64,000 nucleotides of DNA. It comes from Luteibacter aegosomaticola (lineage in GTDB: Bacteria; Pseudomonadota; Gammaproteobacteria; Xanthomonadales; Rhodanobacteraceae). The position numbers were made by a program, and so were the translations under genes. The notes beneath the pieces were generated by a model that did no database searches, had not been told where the DNA came from, and saw only the letters and a program-made list of their open reading frames with translations. The stretch lies in contig NZ_CP095741.1 in NCBI RefSeq assembly GCF_023078475.1, positions 806,001-870,000 of the forward strand, in the 5' to 3' direction. This document shows, in pieces, positions 43,799 to 53,402 of this stretch. Within the stretch, counting starts at the first letter, position 1. Each line of letters begins with the position of its first letter.

Positions 43799-44674
43799 AT
43801 GATGAAACGTAAGCTTCCGTCCCTCCTTGCCGCCGCGCTCCTGCTCGGCTCGGCCGCCGCGCATGCCAATTCACCGGCGTATGTCGACAGCAAGGAATAC
43901 AAGACGCTCATTGATCCCTCGCGCTTTGCCTCCAACCCGTCGAGCGCCGCGGCGACGCTGCTGAGCAACCTGTCGGCGCGCCTTTCGACCCTGGGCTTCG
44001 ACAAGACGATCACCGGCTCGTTCAGCGCGGGCGATCGCGACACGCTTACCTATATCGATACGCCGCATACCTGCCAGCTGATGAGCCGCGGCTATTCCGT
44101 GCGCACGCGCGCCGGTGACCACAACGATATCCAGTTCAAGTTCCGTCACCCGGATGAGGAGCTCTCGTACTGGACGGATGTGTCGGGTGCGGGCAAGAAC
44201 AAGTCCACTAAGCTCGAGACGGACGTGACGCCGGGTAACCTGGTGCTGGCCCATTCGACGAAGCAGGATGCGACCACCACGCCGGCGACGGTAGCCGACC
44301 TGATCAAGCAGTTCCCGGGCGCGTCGGCGCTTTCGGATCTCTCGGGAAGCGCGTTGTCGAAAGTCGCAGGCGTCAGCGTTACCCAGCAGGAATATGATGG
44401 CCCGACGTCCGATATCGGTCAGTCGGAAGCGGAGTTCACGCTCACGCTTTGGTATGTGGACGGCGCCAGCACGCCGACGCTCGCGGAGCTGTCGTTCCGC
44501 GTGGAGGCGGATTCAGACAAGTACTTCACCACGCCAGTGCTCCAGCGTTCGCAGGTGCTGAACCAGGCGATCGGTTCGATCGGCAATGGCTGGAACCTTG
44601 CCAACGATGGTGGCAAGACCAGCTGGCTTTACGCGTACAAGTCGTCGGCGTACCCGAACGGGTTCTGCCAGTAA
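43799..44674 (+). CDS. Secreted protein resembling CYTH/triphosphate tunnel metalloenzymes
   Basis: 291 aa with a signal peptide (MMKRKLPSLLAAALLLGSAA) and AAGGG before the start. I see a CYTH-like pattern: TLTYIDTPHTCQLMSRGYSV at 82-101 (family pattern YhDTPxxxLxxxGhxhRxR), R102/R104, K114/R116 (IQFKFRHP) and KLETDV at 138-143. These would be the strands and charged residues lining a triphosphate tunnel. Typical CYTH enzymes are cytoplasmic; a secreted one in a phosphate-type operon could split polyphosphate or triphosphate outside the inner membrane. The similarity is by eye and moderate; otherwise a hypothetical secreted protein. Confidence 0.8.
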   Translation: MMKRKLPSLLAAALLLGSAAAHANSPAYVDSKEYKTLIDPSRFASNPSSAAATLLSNLSARLSTLGFDKTITGSFSAGDRDTLTYIDTPHTCQLMSRGYSVRTRAGDHNDIQFKFRHPDEELSYWTDVSGAGKNKSTKLETDVTPGNLVLAHSTKQDATTTPATVADLIKQFPGASALSDLSGSALSKVAGVSVTQQEYDGPTSDIGQSEAEFTLTLWYVDGASTPTLAELSFRVEADSDKYFTTPVLQRSQVLNQAIGSIGNGWNLANDGGKTSWLYAYKSSAYPNGFCQ

Positions 44675-44683
44675 CGTAGGAGC

Positions 44684-44727
44684 ATCGCACGCAAGCACGC
44701 TCTTGCAGGAGCGCGCTTGCGCGCGAT
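44684..44727. repeat. REP-like arms (family A), tail-to-tail pair
   Basis: 44684-44706 is a degenerate copy of the arm on one strand and 44705-44727 a near-perfect copy (GCAGGAGCGCGCTTGCGCG) on the other, overlapping by 2 nt. The pair fills the 59-bp gap between two convergent genes. Confidence 0.75.
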
Positions 44728-44733
44728 CAGCGC

Positions 44734-45636
44734 TCAACCGTGCGGCGCGGCCTCGGTGCACGCGGCCGCATGGCACGCGATCTCAATCGGCGTGCTGGTG
44801 CCCGGGCAGGCACTGTAGAAATGTGCCTCATCACCCACAATGCTGCGCACGTGCAGCAGGCGCTCGCACTGGTGCATCGAAGCAAGATCCTGGGCCGCGT
44901 CGAACATCGGCTTGCTGACGCGATCGTCCAGGGCGGCGATGCCACCCGATGCCGGCTGGGTCGCCGGTGCGGTGGTGCTCTCGTCAGCCGGGGCCGGCGC
45001 TGCAGCCACGGCGGGCTCAGCGACCGGGGCAGGCGTCGCGGCGGCGGTCGCGGGTTCCTCTGCGGGCGCAGGCGGAGCGACCGTCGCGGACGCGGTAGCA
45101 GGCGCTGTCGCGGCTACAGGTGCGGGCTCGGCATCACGCGCGGGTGCTTCGACAGCTGGCGCCGCGGCGGCGGCGTTCATCTTCATGGCGGGCGCCATGG
45201 TCTTGAGCAGCTCGCACTTGTCTACGCCGACCTTGCCTTCGCTGTCGGACATGCGATGCAGCAGGCTACGCGCGGCCCACATGCCCATCTTCACTTCCTG
45301 CCAGACGTAGTACGCCTTTCCCGCCTCGGCATCGATGTCGAGGGTCGGGTTGGTCTCCGTGTGCGACATGATGGTGTGGTGGCCGGGTGCGACGGCTAGT
45401 TCGAGGAACGACTTCGGTCCGGTCTCACCAACGATCACGCCGTCGACCGAGACAGGCATCTTGATGGCAGATCCGAAGCTCTCGTCGCGGTAAATGTAGA
45501 GGACCGCCTTGTCGGCGATCGGGCTGAACACCTTGGCGTGTTCGCTATCGGCCTCGCTGGCCTTTTGCACGCTGGCACAGCCGCTCACGAGAAGCGCCAC
45601 CGCGAGGGCCGCGGCGGCGAAAAAGGTACGTTTCAT
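44734..45636 (-). CDS. DUF2846-type lipoprotein with long Ala/Pro linker
   Basis: 300 aa. Lipoprotein signal with lipidated C20 (VALLVSGC). Residues ~35-130 look like the DUF2846 domain (VLYIYRDESFGSAIKMPVSV, then GHHTIMSHTETNP). From ~155 to ~235 there is a low-complexity linker made almost only of Ala, Pro, Glu, Val and Thr, then a ~60-residue C-terminal part with four cysteines (CERLLHVRS, YSACPGTS, ACHAAACT). Likely sits in the outer or inner membrane facing the periplasm, with the linker spanning toward the cell wall. Function unknown. Confidence 0.85.
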   Translation of the reverse strand: MKRTFFAAAALAVALLVSGCASVQKASEADSEHAKVFSPIADKAVLYIYRDESFGSAIKMPVSVDGVIVGETGPKSFLELAVAPGHHTIMSHTETNPTLDIDAEAGKAYYVWQEVKMGMWAARSLLHRMSDSEGKVGVDKCELLKTMAPAMKMNAAAAAPAVEAPARDAEPAPVAATAPATASATVAPPAPAEEPATAAATPAPVAEPAVAAAPAPADESTTAPATQPASGGIAALDDRVSKPMFDAAQDLASMHQCERLLHVRSIVGDEAHFYSACPGTSTPIEIACHAAACTEAAPHG

Positions 45637-45722
45637 GGTTTGACTCCCCTGTTAGCCAGTCCTGGTTGGCTTTCCCCTGGCGCGCGCATCGTAACGCGGC
45701 GCCGGGGGAGGGGCACAAGGGG

Positions 45723-46640
45723 TCAGACCGGTTCGAGCCAGCCCCAACGATCCTGGGTCTTGCCATTGAACAGGCCGAAGTACAGATCCTGCAGGCGGCG
45801 GGTGATCGGGCCGCCCTTGCCGGTGCCGACCTTCTTGCCATCCACCGAGCGGATCGGGGTGACCTCGGCGGCGGTGCCGCACATCAGGATTTCGTCGGCG
45901 AGGTACAGGTACTCGCGCGGGAGGTCGCGTTCGACCACCTCGATACCTTCCTCACGAGCCAGCGTCATCAGCGTGTGGCGGGTGATGCCGGTGAGGATCG
46001 ATGCGCTGGCCGGGGTGGTGTGCAGTACGCCGTCGAACACGAGGAACAGGTTCTCGCCGGCGCCCTCGCTGAGCAGGCCCGTGGAGGCCAGGGCGATGCC
46101 CTCGCCGAAGCCCAGGCGGCGCGCTTCACGCGCGATCAGCTGGCCGGAGAGGTAGTTGCCGCCGGCCTTCGCGCCCGCCGGGATGGTGTTGGGAGCGAAA
46201 CGCTGCCAGCTCGATACGCAAGCGTCGATGCCGTTCTGCAGGGCCTCGGGGCCGAGGTACGGGCCCATCGGCCAGGTGGCCACGGCCACGTCGATCGGGG
46301 TTTCCGCCGAAAGGCCAAAGCCGCCCAGGCCACGGTAAGCCACCGGGCGCAGGTACGAGGCGCGCTGGTTGTTCTTCTTGATGACCGCGCGGCAGGCCTC
46401 AGCCAGCTCGTCGACGGTGTACGGCAGCTCCATGTCGTAGATCTTGGCCGACAGGAAGAGGCGATTGAGATGATCGGTGAGGCGGAAGATCGCCGCGCCG
46501 TCGGGCGTCTCGTAGCTACGGATGCCTTCAAAGACGGACGAGCCGTAGTGCAGGGCATGGGCCATGACATGGGTCGTGGCTTCAGCCCAGGGCTTGATCT
46601 GCCCGTTCTGCCAGATCCATTCGGGGTAGTTCTGCGACAT
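45723..46640 (-). CDS. ilvE: Branched-chain amino acid aminotransferase
   Basis: 305 aa from ATG 46640 (MSQNYPEWIWQNG), preceded by GGAG; a nine-codon longer frame is possible. Fold-type IV PLP transaminase for the last step of Ile, Val and Leu synthesis. THVMAHALHYGSSVFEGIRSY, the cofactor lysine K158 (GAKAGGNYL), LLSEGAGENLFLV and ILTGITRHTLM are all present. Cytoplasmic. Single gene between a lipoprotein gene and a DUF4124 gene. Confidence 0.95.
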   Translation of the reverse strand: MSQNYPEWIWQNGQIKPWAEATTHVMAHALHYGSSVFEGIRSYETPDGAAIFRLTDHLNRLFLSAKIYDMELPYTVDELAEACRAVIKKNNQRASYLRPVAYRGLGGFGLSAETPIDVAVATWPMGPYLGPEALQNGIDACVSSWQRFAPNTIPAGAKAGGNYLSGQLIAREARRLGFGEGIALASTGLLSEGAGENLFLVFDGVLHTTPASASILTGITRHTLMTLAREEGIEVVERDLPREYLYLADEILMCGTAAEVTPIRSVDGKKVGTGKGGPITRRLQDLYFGLFNGKTQDRWGWLEPV

Positions 46641-46715
46641 GGGAGCGCTCCGGTGGGGACCGCCCATGATAACGGCTAGCGGGGCCGCCTACATGGCGCA
46701 TCGCGCCATCGGGCC

Positions 46716-47225
46716 TCAGGCCGGTGGGCGCAGCCAGAGGCAGCCCGATTCCCGGGTCACGCTGAAGTGGACATGGCGGGAGGCGCCGCCCCCTCCGGGG
46801 ACGCGGGTGACGGCTTCGATACCCGAGGCTTCATCGCCCTCCAGGGAGAGCAGGGTCTGCTTCACGAGGGCGTCCAGGGTGCGGATGTTGTCGACCGCGC
46901 CGTCGCTGCCGTAGCCATTCCACAGTGTCAGCCCACCGATGCGGTTGGCGTCGCGCCGGTTAAACGCCTCAGCCACCGCCACTCGGAGAGTCGCCATGTC
47001 CTGGGCGCAAAGTAGCCCAGTGCTGGGTGCGGTGCCTTCGGGCGCCGCCGTGCTGGAGGCGGCTGGAGGGGCGATCGAGCGCGCTCCCAGGTTGCTGCAC
47101 GGCTGGTCGGTGAACACCGGGCTGCCGTCCTTGCCCACGCAACGGTGGACCTCGGTCTGGGCGGCGGCGGGCAGGGCGGTGAACAGCAGGATGAGCGATA
47201 GGAGCAGGAGGGCGGCGCGGTTCAC
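46716..47225 (-). CDS. DUF4124-domain secreted protein
   Basis: 169 aa from GTG 47225 (VNRAALLLLSLILLFTALPAAA), which gives a standard signal peptide; another GTG seven codons upstream (47246) is possible. The mature N-terminus has the DUF4124 pattern EVHRCVGKDGSPVFTDQPC with two cysteines. The rest has no recognised domain. Probably a periplasmic protein of unknown role. metF lies 87 nt upstream in the same direction on the minus strand. Confidence 0.8.
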   Translation of the reverse strand: MNRAALLLLSLILLFTALPAAAQTEVHRCVGKDGSPVFTDQPCSNLGARSIAPPAASSTAAPEGTAPSTGLLCAQDMATLRVAVAEAFNRRDANRIGGLTLWNGYGSDGAVDNIRTLDALVKQTLLSLEGDEASGIEAVTRVPGGGGASRHVHFSVTRESGCLWLRPPA

Positions 47226-47312
47226 GGTGGCGGCAGGTGGTGGCACGAGCCGCCATCATCCGCGAGCGGAGCTTAGCGATAGGTGACGGCGCGCACGTTT
47301 GCCGTCACGCGA

Positions 47313-48137
47313 TCACGCCAGGCGCTCGAGGACCGCCGTCGTCGCCCGGGCACGGTTGATCGTGTAGAAGTGCAGGCCCGGGGCGCCGCCATCGAGCAGC
47401 CGGCGGCAAAGCTCTGCCACGACATCGGCACCCAGCTCGCGTACTGCGGCGGCGTCGTCGCCGTGGGCCTGCATGCGCTTCACGATCCAGCGGGGGATTT
47501 CCGCGCCGCACTGTTCGGAGAACCGGCGCAGCTGGCTGAAGTTGGCGATGGGCATGATGCCCGGGACGATCGGCAGCTTCACGCCGAGCCGGGTCACGTC
47601 GTCGACAAAGCGGAAATAGGCATCGGGATTGAAGAAGTACTGGGTAATCGCACCATCGGCGCCGGCATCGCACTTCGCCTTGAAGTGGCGCAGGTCATCC
47701 AGTGCGTTCTCGGCCTGGGGATGGGTTTCCGGGTAGGCGGCCACTTCGATGTGGAAGTGGTCCCCGCTGTGCTCGCGGATGAAGGCGACCAGCTCGGCGG
47801 CGTAGCGGAAATCGCCCGGCGTGGCCATGCCCGAGGGCAGGTCGCCACGCAGCGCCACGATGCGGCGGCAGCCACGTGCCTTGTACTCATCGAGGAGGGT
47901 GCGGATCTCGGCCTTGCTGCCGCCCATGCAGGAAAGGTGCGGCGCGACCGACAGGCCGTGGTCCGCGCGTAGCTGGCGCACGGTTTCGCCGGTGTAGCTC
48001 AGCGTCGAACCGCCCGCACCGAAGGTGACCGAAACGTAGTCAGGCGCGTGGCTCTTTAGCCGTTCCACGGCTTTGTTGAGCTGGTCGCGCTGTTCGTCGG
48101 TCTTGGGCGGGAAGAATTCGAAGCTGACGGCGGGCAT
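47313..48137 (-). CDS. metF: 5,10-methylenetetrahydrofolate reductase
   Basis: 274 aa FAD-dependent TIM-barrel enzyme that supplies methyl-THF for methionine synthesis. VSFEFFPPKTDEQRDQL, VTFGAGGSTLSYT, RRIVALRGDLPSG and AKCDAGADGAITQYFF (the substrate and FAD-binding blocks) are all present. A perfect 11-2-11 palindrome lies 35 nt upstream of ATG 48137, probably the operator of a methionine-cycle regulator, since a similar site precedes ahcY. Confidence 0.96.
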   Translation of the reverse strand: MPAVSFEFFPPKTDEQRDQLNKAVERLKSHAPDYVSVTFGAGGSTLSYTGETVRQLRADHGLSVAPHLSCMGGSKAEIRTLLDEYKARGCRRIVALRGDLPSGMATPGDFRYAAELVAFIREHSGDHFHIEVAAYPETHPQAENALDDLRHFKAKCDAGADGAITQYFFNPDAYFRFVDDVTRLGVKLPIVPGIMPIANFSQLRRFSEQCGAEIPRWIVKRMQAHGDDAAAVRELGADVVAELCRRLLDGGAPGLHFYTINRARATTAVLERLA

Positions 48138-48171
48138 GGCGAGGCACCTGGAAGCGATGCGTTGAGTATAT

Positions 48172-48195
48172 ATCTTTCCATCCAGATGGAAAGAT
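48172..48195. promoter_or_regulatory. Palindromic operator upstream of metF
   Basis: ATCTTTCCATC (48172-48182), CA, GATGGAAAGAT (48185-48195): a perfect 11-bp inverted repeat with a 2-nt centre, preceded by GAGTATAT. A site of the same geometry lies at 50393-50416 in front of ahcY. Both genes belong to the SAM/methionine cycle, so a shared regulator (SahR, the ArsR-family SAH sensor, is a candidate) is likely. Confidence 0.65.
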
Positions 48196-48255
48196 GGCTA
48201 ATCGGGGATTCAGCCGCGCAAGGCAAGATGCGGGTATCGCCACGAATCCCCTGGA

Positions 48256-48741
48256 ATGCCCATGCCCGCGTTTACTCCTGCCGTTCCGCCCTGCACCCAG
48301 GCCATGGTCAGCTTGTCTGTCGACGCCAGCGAGGGCGACTTCAACGGCATGTCCCACAGCGGCACCTGGCTGGTGGTGGCTAACCGCGGCAGCCAGGCCT
48401 GCACGTTGATCGGCCTGCCCATGGTGGCGATGAAGGACACGAAGGGCCTCGTGCTGCCGGTGAAGCGCCAGGCACCGGTCGGCATGCATCCCGGGCCGGT
48501 GGTCGTACCTGTCCGCCTTGAGCCAGGCGCGACGGCGCGCATGTCATTGCGCTGGGTATCGGGCGACGTCTATGACCAGGGGCGCTGCGTCGACGCGACA
48601 GCCGTCGAAGTCACCTTCGGCAAGCTGGTCCTGCGCACCGGTCTGCAAGGTCACCTGTGCGGCGAAGGCGCAGCACCCATCCCCTTCGAACAATCCCCGC
48701 TCTCGCACACTGGTGGCCCCGTCCCGCCCGGCCAACTGTAG
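48256..48741 (+). CDS. DUF4232-like protein
   Basis: 161 aa from ATG 48256; a second ATG is two codons later. No signal peptide. SLSVDASEGDFNGMSHSGTW, NRGSQACTLIGLPMV, LEPGATARMSLRWVSGDVYD, and C-terminal HLCGEGAAPIPFEQSP follow the beta-sandwich pattern of DUF4232 (conserved TLxGxP and paired cysteines). Function unknown. Lies alone between metF and ahcY, whose terminator hairpin follows. Confidence 0.65.
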   Translation: MPMPAFTPAVPPCTQAMVSLSVDASEGDFNGMSHSGTWLVVANRGSQACTLIGLPMVAMKDTKGLVLPVKRQAPVGMHPGPVVVPVRLEPGATARMSLRWVSGDVYDQGRCVDATAVEVTFGKLVLRTGLQGHLCGEGAAPIPFEQSPLSHTGGPVPPGQL

Positions 48742-48778
48742 GGCCGTACAAGCACGCGATACGCGCTGCGATAACGCA

Positions 48779-48810
48779 CAAAAAAAGAGGCGCCCCCATG
48801 GGGCGCCTCT
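48779..48810 (-). terminator. Rho-independent terminator of ahcY
   Basis: AGAGGCGCCCC (48786-48796), CAT loop, GGGGCGCCTCT (48800-48810): perfect 11-bp stem. Read on the minus strand it is followed by a run of seven T (A-run 48780-48786), so it ends the ahcY transcript; it could also slow plus-strand transcription from the DUF4232 gene. Confidence 0.9.
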
Positions 48811-48834
48811 TCGTATCGAGCCTTGCCGTACCGC

Positions 48835-50268
48835 TTAGTAGCGGTAGTGGTCCGGCTTGTACGGGCCTTCCACCGGCACGCCGATGTAATCGGCCTGGTC
48901 CTGGGTCAGCACGGTGAGCTTCACGCCGATCTGCGCGAGGTGCAGGCGGGCGACTTCTTCGTCCAGCTTCTTCGGCAGGCGGTATACGGTGTTCTCGTAC
49001 TTGTCCTTGTTCGCCCACAGGTCGAGCTGGGCGAGGGTCTGGTTCGAGAAGCTGTTCGACATGACGAAGCTCGGGTGGCCGTGGGCGCAGCCCAGGTTCA
49101 CCAGGCGGCCTTCGGCCAGCATGTAGATGCTGTTACCCGTCGAAGCGAAGGTGTAGCGATCGACCTGCGGCTTGATGTTCTCGCGGGTCGCATCCTTCGA
49201 AGCGTTCAGGCGATCCATCTGGATCTCGTTATCGAAGTGGCCGATGTTGCAGACCAGGGCGTTGTTCTTCATCTTCGCCATGTGTTCCAGCGTGATGATG
49301 TCCTTGTTGCCCGTGGTGGTCACGTAGATATCGCCGAGGCCCAGCGTGTCTTCGATCGTGGTGACCTGGAAGCCTTCCATCGCGGCCTGCAGGGCGTTGA
49401 TCGGATCGATCTCGGTCACGATCACGCGGGCACCGAAGCCCTTCAGCGAGTGCGCGCAGCCCTTGCCCACGTCACCGTAGCCGCAGACGACAGCGACCTT
49501 GCCGGCGACCATGAGGTCGGTAGCGCGCTTGATGCCGTCGGCCAGCGATTCGCGGCAGCCGTAGAGGTTGTCGAACTTCGACTTGGTGACCGAGTCGTTG
49601 ACGTTGATGGCCGGGACCAGCAGCTTGCCGGCTTCGGCGAGCTGGTACAGGCGGTGCACGCCGGTGGTGGTCTCTTCGGAGACGCCCTTCCACTCAGCGG
49701 CGATCTTCTTGAACCAGCCCGGACGGGCGGCGGCGGTCTTCTTGACCAGATCCTTGATGACCTGCTCTTCGTGGTTGCCGCTCGGGGTGTTGACCCAGTC
49801 GCTGCCGTCTTCGAGCTCGACGCCCTTGTGGATGAACAGGGTGGCATCGCCACCGTCGTCCACGATGAGCTGCGGGCCGAGCTCACCCGGGTGGGTCAGC
49901 ATGTCGAGCGTGCAGTCCCAATACTCTTCCAGCGACTCGCCCTTCCAGGCGAACACCGGCAGGCCGCCAGCGGCCAGGGCGGCGGCGACGTCGTCCTGGG
50001 TGGAGAAGATGTTGCACGAAGCCCAGCGGACCGAGGCGCCCAGCTCACGCAGGGTCTCCGCCAGCACGGCGGTTTCCTTGGTGACGTGCAGCGAGCCGGA
50101 GAGGCGCACGCCCTTGAGCGGCTTCTCGGCGGCGTAGCGGGCGCGGATCTGCATCAGGCCCGGCATTTCCTCTTCCGCCATGCGGATGCGGCGGCGGCCG
50201 AGGTCAGCGAGGGAATAATCGCGGACCTTGAAGTCCTGCGAGGCGTTGTCTTTGGTGACAGCGTTCAT
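48835..50268 (-). CDS. ahcY: S-adenosylhomocysteinase
   Basis: 477 aa NAD-dependent enzyme that splits SAH into adenosine and homocysteine, keeping methylation reactions running. Diagnostic blocks: [75 protein letters not shown] (NAD-binding) and the C-terminal [10 protein letters not shown]. Downstream strong terminator; upstream shared region with divergent ppc containing an operator-like palindrome. The SAH removed here would come from enzymes including the peptide N-methyltransferase in this window. Confidence 0.98.
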   Translation of the reverse strand: MNAVTKDNASQDFKVRDYSLADLGRRRIRMAEEEMPGLMQIRARYAAEKPLKGVRLSGSLHVTKETAVLAETLRELGASVRWASCNIFSTQDDVAAALAAGGLPVFAWKGESLEEYWDCTLDMLTHPGELGPQLIVDDGGDATLFIHKGVELEDGSDWVNTPSGNHEEQVIKDLVKKTAAARPGWFKKIAAEWKGVSEETTTGVHRLYQLAEAGKLLVPAINVNDSVTKSKFDNLYGCRESLADGIKRATDLMVAGKVAVVCGYGDVGKGCAHSLKGFGARVIVTEIDPINALQAAMEGFQVTTIEDTLGLGDIYVTTTGNKDIITLEHMAKMKNNALVCNIGHFDNEIQMDRLNASKDATRENIKPQVDRYTFASTGNSIYMLAEGRLVNLGCAHGHPSFVMSNSFSNQTLAQLDLWANKDKYENTVYRLPKKLDEEVARLHLAQIGVKLTVLTQDQADYIGVPVEGPYKPDHYRY

Positions 50269-50392
50269 GGTGGCGTAGCTCCGGATGGTTACGGGGGCGC
50301 CGTTCTACGGGAAGCCGTGCCGAGCCTGGCCACAGGGGGAAAACCCCTCCGGTCGCAGCGCCCCTCGGCGGGCAAGAACAGTCCCTGAGTAT

Positions 50393-50416
50393 ATCTCGGA
50401 ATCCGGATGATCAGAT
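50393..50416. promoter_or_regulatory. Operator-like palindrome between ahcY and ppc
   Basis: ATCTCGGAATC (50393-50403), CG, GATGATCAGAT (50406-50416): same 11-2-11 geometry and the same conserved positions (ATCT, ATC, GAT, AGAT) as the perfect palindrome before metF, again preceded by GAGTATAT. It lies 125 nt from the ahcY start and 52 nt from ppc. A second short inverted repeat (TACAT-ATGTA, about 50420-50435) lies between it and ppc. Confidence 0.55.
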
Positions 50417-50467
50417 GAATACATTTTTTTATGTACTCTCGGGGTTCGTCCCCCAGCAGAGTGACTG

Positions 50468-53173
50468 ATGGAAGCCGCACGCGATCCCGAATTCCTCCCC
50501 CACGACGGCCCCCTGCGCGAGGACGTACGCCGCCTGGGCGCCCTGGTAGGCCAGATGCTGGCCGAGCAGGGCGGGCAAGCCTTTTTCGAGCGGGTCGAAG
50601 CCGTCCGCACCGCCGCCATCCACCGCCGCCGCAGCGGCGCGGCCGTAGACGCCCTGGCGGGTACGTTGACTGGCCTGGGTGCCGGCGATGCCGAGGCCCT
50701 GGCCCGGGCCTTCGCCACCTACTTCCAGGCGGTGAACACGGCCGAGCGCGTCCACCGGATCCGCCGCCGCCGCGATTACCAGCGCGAAGGCCAGGCGCCC
50801 CAGCCCGAGTCGCTTTCCGCCGTGCTCGGCCAGCTCAAGGCCGAGGGGGTTACCCGCGACGAGCTGGCTACCCTGTTGGGCAAGCTCGATGTGGAGCCCG
50901 TCTTCACCGCCCACCCTACGGAGGCCGTGCGCCGCTCGCTGCTCGAGAAAGAGCAGGAGATCGTCCGCGCCCTCGTCGATGAGTTCGACCCGACGCGCAC
51001 CCCGCAGGAACTGCGCGATGACGATGCCCGTATCCTGATGGCGCTCTCCGCGGGTTGGCAGACGGCCGAAGCGTCGCCGGTGCGGCCCAGCGTCTCCGAC
51101 GAGTTCGACCATGTCGGCTTCTACATTGCCCGCCCGATCTACCGCGTGCTGCCCGCCTTGTACGAAGCGCTGGAGCAGGCCATCGCCGAGCATTACGGCG
51201 ATGACGTCGCCGTGCCGCGCGTGCTGCGCTTTGCCACCTGGGTGGGCGGCGACATGGACGGCAACCCGAACGTCAACGCCGATACCATCGCCGCCACGCT
51301 CGCCGCGCAGCGCGCGTTGGTGCTTGAGCGCTACACCGAGGGCGTAAACGAACTGGGCCGCCTGCTGAGCCAGACCAGCGACCGCGTGAAGCTCGACGAC
51401 AAGCTGGGCCGCCGCCTCGATGACTACCGCGAGCGGCTACCCGACGCGGCCGCGCGCATCCGCCCACGGCATGCGGATATGCCGTATCGCGCGTTCCTCA
51501 CCTTCGTGGCGGCGCGTCTCGATGCCACGCTGCATGAGGACGACGATGCTTACGCATCGGCGGGCGAGTTCATCGACGACATTGCGTTGGTCGAAAAGAG
51601 CCTGCTCGACCACGGCGGCCGCCACGCGGGCGCTTACGCGGTGGGTCGCCTGTTGTGGCGGGCCCGCACGTTTGGCTTCCATCTCGCGCGGCTGGATGTG
51701 CGACAGGATGCGCGCGTGCACGACGAGGCGCTGGCGGCATTGCTCGACGATGCCGGCTGGGCCGATCGCGATGTCGATGCACGGGTGAAGACGCTCCGCC
51801 CGTTCGCCGCGGGTGAGCGCAGTTTCGTGGCCGGGGAAGGGAACGAAGCGGCCGGCATGTTGCGCGGTGTCTTCGGCACGCTGGCGGATGCGCGCAAGCG
51901 CTACGGCACCGAAGCGACCGGGCTCTACATCATCAGCATGGCCGAGACCGCAGCCGATGTGCTCGCCGTGCTGGCCCTTGCCCGCCGCGGCGGCCTGCTC
52001 GAAGACGGCCGCGTGCCGCTCGACGTGGCGCCGCTGTTCGAAACGATCGACGACCTGAAGGGCGGCCCGGCCACCCTGCAGGCGCTGCTGGATGACCCTG
52101 TGTATCGCGCGCACCTGAAGGCCCGCGGCGATCGCCAGTGGGTGATGCTGGGCTATTCCGATAGCGGCAAGGATGGCGGCACGGTCGCTTCCAAGTGGAG
52201 CCTGCAACGCGCGCAGGTGGAACTGCTCGAGGTGGCGGCCAAGGCGGGCATTCGCGTGGCGTTCTTCCATGGCCGTGGCGGCTCGGCGAGCCGTGGTGGT
52301 TCGCGTATTACCCCAGCACTGATGGCTTCGCCGCGTGGTTCGGTAGGCGGCGTGCTGCGCGTGACCGAGCAGGGCGAAGTGATTCACCGCAAGTACGGCA
52401 TTCGCGCGCTCGCCGTGCGCAACCTGGAGCAGACGCTCGGGGCCGTGATGCGCGCTTCGCTGCGCCCACGTGTCGCCGAGGTGCGCGAGTCAGGGTGGAA
52501 GGACGTGATGGTCCGGCTCTCCGATGAAAGCCGCAAGGCCTACCGTGCGTTCGTCGACATGGATGGCTTCGTCGATTATTTCCGCGGTGCCACGCCCATC
52601 GACGTGATCGAACGTATGACCCTGGGCTCGCGCCCGGCACGCCGCCGCAGCATGAAGGGTGTGGAAGACCTGCGCGCGATCCCCTGGGTGTTCTCGTGGA
52701 CTCAGTGCCGCGCGGTACTCACCGGCTGGTACGGCCTCGGTAGCGCCCTGGACACCGTGGCGAAGGAAAGCGGCGAGGATGTGCTGGCACGCATGGCCCA
52801 TGAGTGGCCGTTCTTCGCCACCATGCTCGACGACGTCGAGATGGTGCTGGCCAAGGCGGATATCGCGATTGCCGAGGCGTTCTCGGAACTGGCCGGGCCG
52901 CTGCACCAGCGGTTCTTCCCGAAGATCCGCGAGGAGTTCGAGCGCACGGTGCGCTGGGTGCTGAAGCTGAAGGGGGCGGACGAACTGCTCCAGCGCGAGC
53001 CGCGCCTGGCCACCTCCATTCGCCTGCGCAACCCGTATGTCGACCCGATGAGCCTGCTCCAGGTCGATCTGCTCAAGCGCTGGCGCGCCACCGGCGGCAA
53101 GGACGACGCGCTGCTCAGTGCCCTGGTGGCCTGCGTCAATGGCGTTTCGCAGGGCCTGCAGAACACCGGTTAA
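50468..53173 (+). CDS. ppc: Phosphoenolpyruvate carboxylase
   Basis: 901 aa, full length. Makes oxaloacetate from PEP and bicarbonate to refill the TCA cycle. [20 protein letters not shown] (catalytic His), [52 protein letters not shown] and the C-terminal QNTG are all in place. Divergent from ahcY. No terminator is evident after it; a repeat-rich gap follows. Confidence 0.98.
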   Translation: MEAARDPEFLPHDGPLREDVRRLGALVGQMLAEQGGQAFFERVEAVRTAAIHRRRSGAAVDALAGTLTGLGAGDAEALARAFATYFQAVNTAERVHRIRRRRDYQREGQAPQPESLSAVLGQLKAEGVTRDELATLLGKLDVEPVFTAHPTEAVRRSLLEKEQEIVRALVDEFDPTRTPQELRDDDARILMALSAGWQTAEASPVRPSVSDEFDHVGFYIARPIYRVLPALYEALEQAIAEHYGDDVAVPRVLRFATWVGGDMDGNPNVNADTIAATLAAQRALVLERYTEGVNELGRLLSQTSDRVKLDDKLGRRLDDYRERLPDAAARIRPRHADMPYRAFLTFVAARLDATLHEDDDAYASAGEFIDDIALVEKSLLDHGGRHAGAYAVGRLLWRARTFGFHLARLDVRQDARVHDEALAALLDDAGWADRDVDARVKTLRPFAAGERSFVAGEGNEAAGMLRGVFGTLADARKRYGTEATGLYIISMAETAADVLAVLALARRGGLLEDGRVPLDVAPLFETIDDLKGGPATLQALLDDPVYRAHLKARGDRQWVMLGYSDSGKDGGTVASKWSLQRAQVELLEVAAKAGIRVAFFHGRGGSASRGGSRITPALMASPRGSVGGVLRVTEQGEVIHRKYGIRALAVRNLEQTLGAVMRASLRPRVAEVRESGWKDVMVRLSDESRKAYRAFVDMDGFVDYFRGATPIDVIERMTLGSRPARRRSMKGVEDLRAIPWVFSWTQCRAVLTGWYGLGSALDTVAKESGEDVLARMAHEWPFFATMLDDVEMVLAKADIAIAEAFSELAGPLHQRFFPKIREEFERTVRWVLKLKGADELLQREPRLATSIRLRNPYVDPMSLLQVDLLKRWRATGGKDDALLSALVACVNGVSQGLQNTG

Positions 53174-53206
53174 CCCTACGCACCAGTTGCCCGGTTGCCG
53201 GCTTGT

Positions 53207-53272
53207 CGGGTTGCATTGCTGGGTCACTGGGTCGCCGGGTCGCCGGGTTGCATTGTTGGGTCGCTGGGTCGC
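53207..53272 (+). repeat. Imperfect direct repeat
   Basis: Two 29-bp copies (53207-53235 and 53244-53272), both beginning CGGGTTGCATTG and ending CTGGGTCGC, with two differences, separated by an 8-nt CGGGTCGC unit of the same kind. Looks like expansion of a GGGTCGCC-type unit. Confidence 0.8.
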
Positions 53273-53274
53273 CC

Positions 53275-53402
53275 GTAGGAGCCCACCCTGTGGGCGACAT
53301 CTTTCGCGATAACGCCGCAGGCCCTGTGGCTCTTTCGCGAACGGCGTCGCCCACAGGGTGGGCTCCTACGCGAACGGCGTCGCCCACAGGGTGGGCTCCT
53401 AT
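53275..53402. repeat. REP-like element (family B), three arms
   Basis: A 24-bp arm beginning GTAGGAGCCCACC at 53275-53298 and two inverse copies at 53346-53369 and 53379-53402 (last base differs). The same element is at 63919-64000. The core CCCACCCTGTGGG is different from family A but the GTAGGAG outer end is the same. Confidence 0.88.
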
